A stretch of 7,831 bases of DNA from Calditrichia bacterium (GTDB lineage: Bacteria > Calditrichota > Calditrichia > RBG-13-44-9 > J042). Of this stretch, positions 6,524 to 7,831 are shown piece by piece. The DNA is taken from the NCBI GenBank assembly GCA_030430345.1, contig JAUIFT010000087.1, positions 1 to 7,831 of the forward strand. The letters run 5' to 3'. The stretch's first letter is position 1; each line of letters starts with the position of its first letter. Made by a program: the position numbers and the translations under genes. The notes under the pieces are model-generated. The model was not told the DNA's origin and did no database searches. It saw only the letters and a program-made list of their open reading frames with translations.

Positions 6524-6860
6524 CAACCGCGGATTTATCGCCGGGGACTCCGGGATTGTCCTGCGCACCAATAACGGTGGGTGCAACTGGATGAAATTGA
6601 ACACCGGTACTACCGACAACTTACACCGACAATGGTGGGCAAAGCGGGACACTACCAGTGGCACTAATGAATCATTCACCGCGCGTTGCCAGCGCAGTCG
6701 GAATAGATGGCGCGCTTGTACATACCAGCAATGGCGGGATCGATTGACAGGTAAAGCCGCCCCTCACTCGCTATGACTTATGGACCGTCTTTTTTAGCGA
6801 TGCCAATAATGGTATGATCCTCGGGGACAAGGGAACGATCTTTAAAACCATATCCGGACG
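6522..6860 (+). pseudogene. Decayed fragment of a Ycf48-like (BNR/Asp-box type) beta-propeller gene
   Basis: Three blocks of the repeat pattern 'G.aGd.G.i..T.nGG..W' survive but no longer form one reading frame. Block 1, 6522-6620: NNRGFIAGDSGIVLRTNN then GGCNWMKLNTGTTDNL. Block 2, a different frame from about 6622: YTDNGGQSGTLPVA and then AVGIDGALVHTSNGGID, ending in TGA at 6745-6747 exactly where the repeat expects tryptophan (TGG to TGA). Block 3, same frame after that stop: RYDLWTVFFSDANNGMILGD then KGTIFKT. The jump from block 1 to 2 looks like an out-of-frame deletion of part of one repeat, and a conserved W after NGGQS appears as G. The 5' end is cut at the palindrome and there is no start codon. 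Intact relatives are exported propellers, often with C-terminal sorting domains. No function is expected from this copy. Confidence 0.72.
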
Positions 6861-6909
6861 GCGCTTATTTCGCGTTTCCGGCGGATTGTGTTTTTATCTC
6901 TCTCAAAAG

Positions 6910-7539
6910 TTAATTCGGCTCAGCCAGCAAAGCCTGCTCCCGATCGGTCATCCATGCTTCAATTTCCGTTACGGAAGGATTCGTGGCGGTAATCCATTCT
7001 TTACAGTAGCCGAATTCTTCCTTCAGGCGTTTTTCGGAAATGTGGTCGAGCGATCGCTCGGATGCATCCCAGCGCGGGCCGCCCAGCCAGACCGCCGCAA
7101 ACATAATGCGCGCCTTCAGGGAAGAAGTGCCGCCAGCGAGGCAGGCCTCATAAAACATTCTGTGCACAGCTTGCCAGGGGCGTTTTTTAAACTGATCCGG
7201 GGTACGTTTTTCGTTTTCCAACTGGCAATAGGCATCATGAATAATCGCTGCTTTCAGGAATTCACTTTCAAAACGGCCATCGCTGAGCCACAAGGCCAGC
7301 CGCGGCACGGAAGCGCCATCGGTCAAAGTGCCTCTAGGCGCAATCCATTCCACGCCCATGGAATCAACAAATACCAGCTTTTCATCGACCAGTTCTTTCA
7401 AATCCCCCGCTTCTTTAAGCGTCACATTCTCGGGAGTAAACCCCGTTTTCAGCGGCTTCCCGGCTTCATCCGCGGAACAACCAAAGAGAAAAATAGCTAT
7501 TAGCGCAACTAATACTGGACTTGAATATAAAATTTTCAT
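6910..7539 (-). CDS. DUF1353-domain lipoprotein
   Basis: A 209-aa protein from the ATG at 7537-7539. Residues 1-21 are a lipoprotein signal (MKILYSSPVLVALIAIFLFGC) with lipobox LFGC and lipidated Cys21. An in-frame ATG five codons earlier is less likely because the ribosome site (GGAG, 7549-7552) overlaps it and is correctly spaced, 9 bases, for this start. Hallmarks of DUF1353 follow: APRGTLTDGASVPRLALWL (67-85), KAAIIHDAYCQLENEKRT (96-113) and a helix AVHRMFYEACLAGGTSS (124-140), then KARIMFAAVWLGGPRW. The invariant-looking TDGASVPR and HD residues are intact. The domain's biochemical role is not known to me; DUF1353 proteins occur in bacteria and phages. Lipidation would anchor it to a membrane facing the periplasm. 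It is convergent with the pseudogene and divergent from the GNAT gene. Confidence 0.82.
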   Translation of the reverse strand: MKILYSSPVLVALIAIFLFGCSADEAGKPLKTGFTPENVTLKEAGDLKELVDEKLVFVDSMGVEWIAPRGTLTDGASVPRLALWLSDGRFESEFLKAAIIHDAYCQLENEKRTPDQFKKRPWQAVHRMFYEACLAGGTSSLKARIMFAAVWLGGPRWDASERSLDHISEKRLKEEFGYCKEWITATNPSVTEIEAWMTDREQALLAEPN

Positions 7540-7548
7540 CTTACTTAT

Positions 7549-7552
7549 CTCC
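7549..7552 (-). promoter_or_regulatory. Ribosome binding site deciding the DUF1353 start
   Basis: On the minus strand GGAG sits 9 bases before the ATG at 7539. It overlaps the upstream in-frame ATG at 7554, arguing that the shorter 209-aa form is the translated one. Confidence 0.55.
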
Positions 7553-7598
7553 ATTAATTGTTTCCTTATTTATATTTTCTAATTGAAAAGATATATTC

Positions 7599-7615
7599 TG
7601 TCTTAATAATAGACA
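7599..7615. repeat. Short inverted repeat in the divergent spacer
   Basis: TGTCT (7599-7603) and AGACA (7611-7615) form a dyad with a 7-base centre in the spacer between the DUF1353 and GNAT genes. It could be an operator half-site pair. Its short arms and AT-rich setting mean chance is quite possible. Confidence 0.2.
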
Positions 7616-7731
7616 TTAATTTTTCATTTCTGCTGCCTTTAAAAGTAATAAAGAAAAAGTGGGGGAGAAATGCTAATCTTGAGAGAACAAAAACTACTGT
7701 TGATGTAACATTTAATCCAAGAGTGATTTAT

Positions 7732-7831
7732 ATGAATATCCGTCCGGCCGAAATGAGAGATTTATCGAAGATTACTGAACTAACCAACCAGCTCGGGTAT
7801 CCGGTTTCAACCGGGGAAGTAGAAGCACGAC
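7732..7831 (+). CDS. GNAT-family N-acetyltransferase, N-terminal fragment (runs off right edge)
   Basis: Thirty-three codons are visible: MNIRPAEMRDLSKITELTNQ then LGYPVSTGEVEAR. This is the typical opening of a GNAT acetyltransferase: strand beta-1 (MNIRPAE), then helix alpha-1 (MRDLSKITELTNQLG) and the following YPVS-EEV-type turn common in small GNATs. These enzymes transfer acetyl from acetyl-CoA to an amine. The acetyl-CoA-binding loop and the substrate-specific parts lie beyond the window, so the substrate cannot be guessed. A ribosome site AGAGTGA (7720-7726) stands 5 bases before the ATG. A 12-codon open frame preceded by a purine-rich GGGGGAG lies just upstream (7670-7708). Confidence 0.7.
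   Translation, partial: MNIRPAEMRDLSKITELTNQLGYPVSTGEVEAR

Noticed and set aside
6814..7503. Open frame on the plus strand, 229 codons
   Set aside because: It is mostly the antisense of the DUF1353 lipoprotein; only its first codons belong to the propeller remnant.
1..7831. CRISPR arrays, transposase or integrase genes
   Set aside because: No regularly spaced repeat-spacer units and no frame with transposase or recombinase motifs were seen on either strand.

Overview
The window most resembles a chromosome segment from the Bacteroidota/FCB side of the tree. The best clue is a PadR-type regulator (opening NSLGEFEEIVLLLVAA) followed by a large FtsX/MacB-type permease with an N-terminal 'permease prefix' domain, a pairing I associate mainly with Cytophagia-like genomes. 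Base composition is moderate with AT-rich intergenic spacers. Several genes have readable Shine-Dalgarno sequences, so a neighbouring FCB phylum such as Calditrichota cannot be excluded. This placement is inference from protein style, not a search.

Layout. Positions 1-797 (minus) hold the N-terminal part of a secreted vanadium-dependent haloperoxidase/PAP2-type protein that runs off the left edge. Its upstream spacer carries a 12-bp direct repeat with 21-bp period. Next, on the same strand, is an AraC-family regulator (929-1792). Across a 212-bp AT-rich divergent spacer, the plus strand carries padR-like (2005-2328) and the 879-aa ABC-type permease (2331-4970), tightly coupled with only 2 bp between them. 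After 78 bp comes a 223-aa outer-membrane beta-barrel protein (5049-5720). A 333-bp non-coding stretch leads to a tRNA-Cys gene (6054-6125).

Downstream of the tRNA the character changes. There is a 76-aa zinc-ribbon protein of unknown role (6239-6469), whose stop codon lies inside a perfect 28-bp inverted repeat (6462-6523). Immediately on the other side of the repeat is a decayed fragment of a Ycf48-like (BNR/Asp-box type) propeller gene (about 6522-6860). Then come a minus-strand DUF1353 lipoprotein (6910-7539) and the first 33 codons of a GNAT-type acetyltransferase (7732 onward).

How the genes may work together. The PadR-permease pair is almost certainly one operon, with PadR as a ligand-responsive repressor of the permease. 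The permease has no ATPase gene beside it in this window. The AraC regulator may control the haloperoxidase through the direct repeat, but this is inferred from spacing only. The region right of tRNA-Cys, with small accessory genes, a palindrome and a pseudogene remnant, looks like accessory or recombining DNA. I see no integrase, transposase, CRISPR array or duplicated tRNA end to prove an island. I find no complete novel multi-gene system; the most noteworthy items are the palindrome/pseudogene junction and the phased direct repeat.
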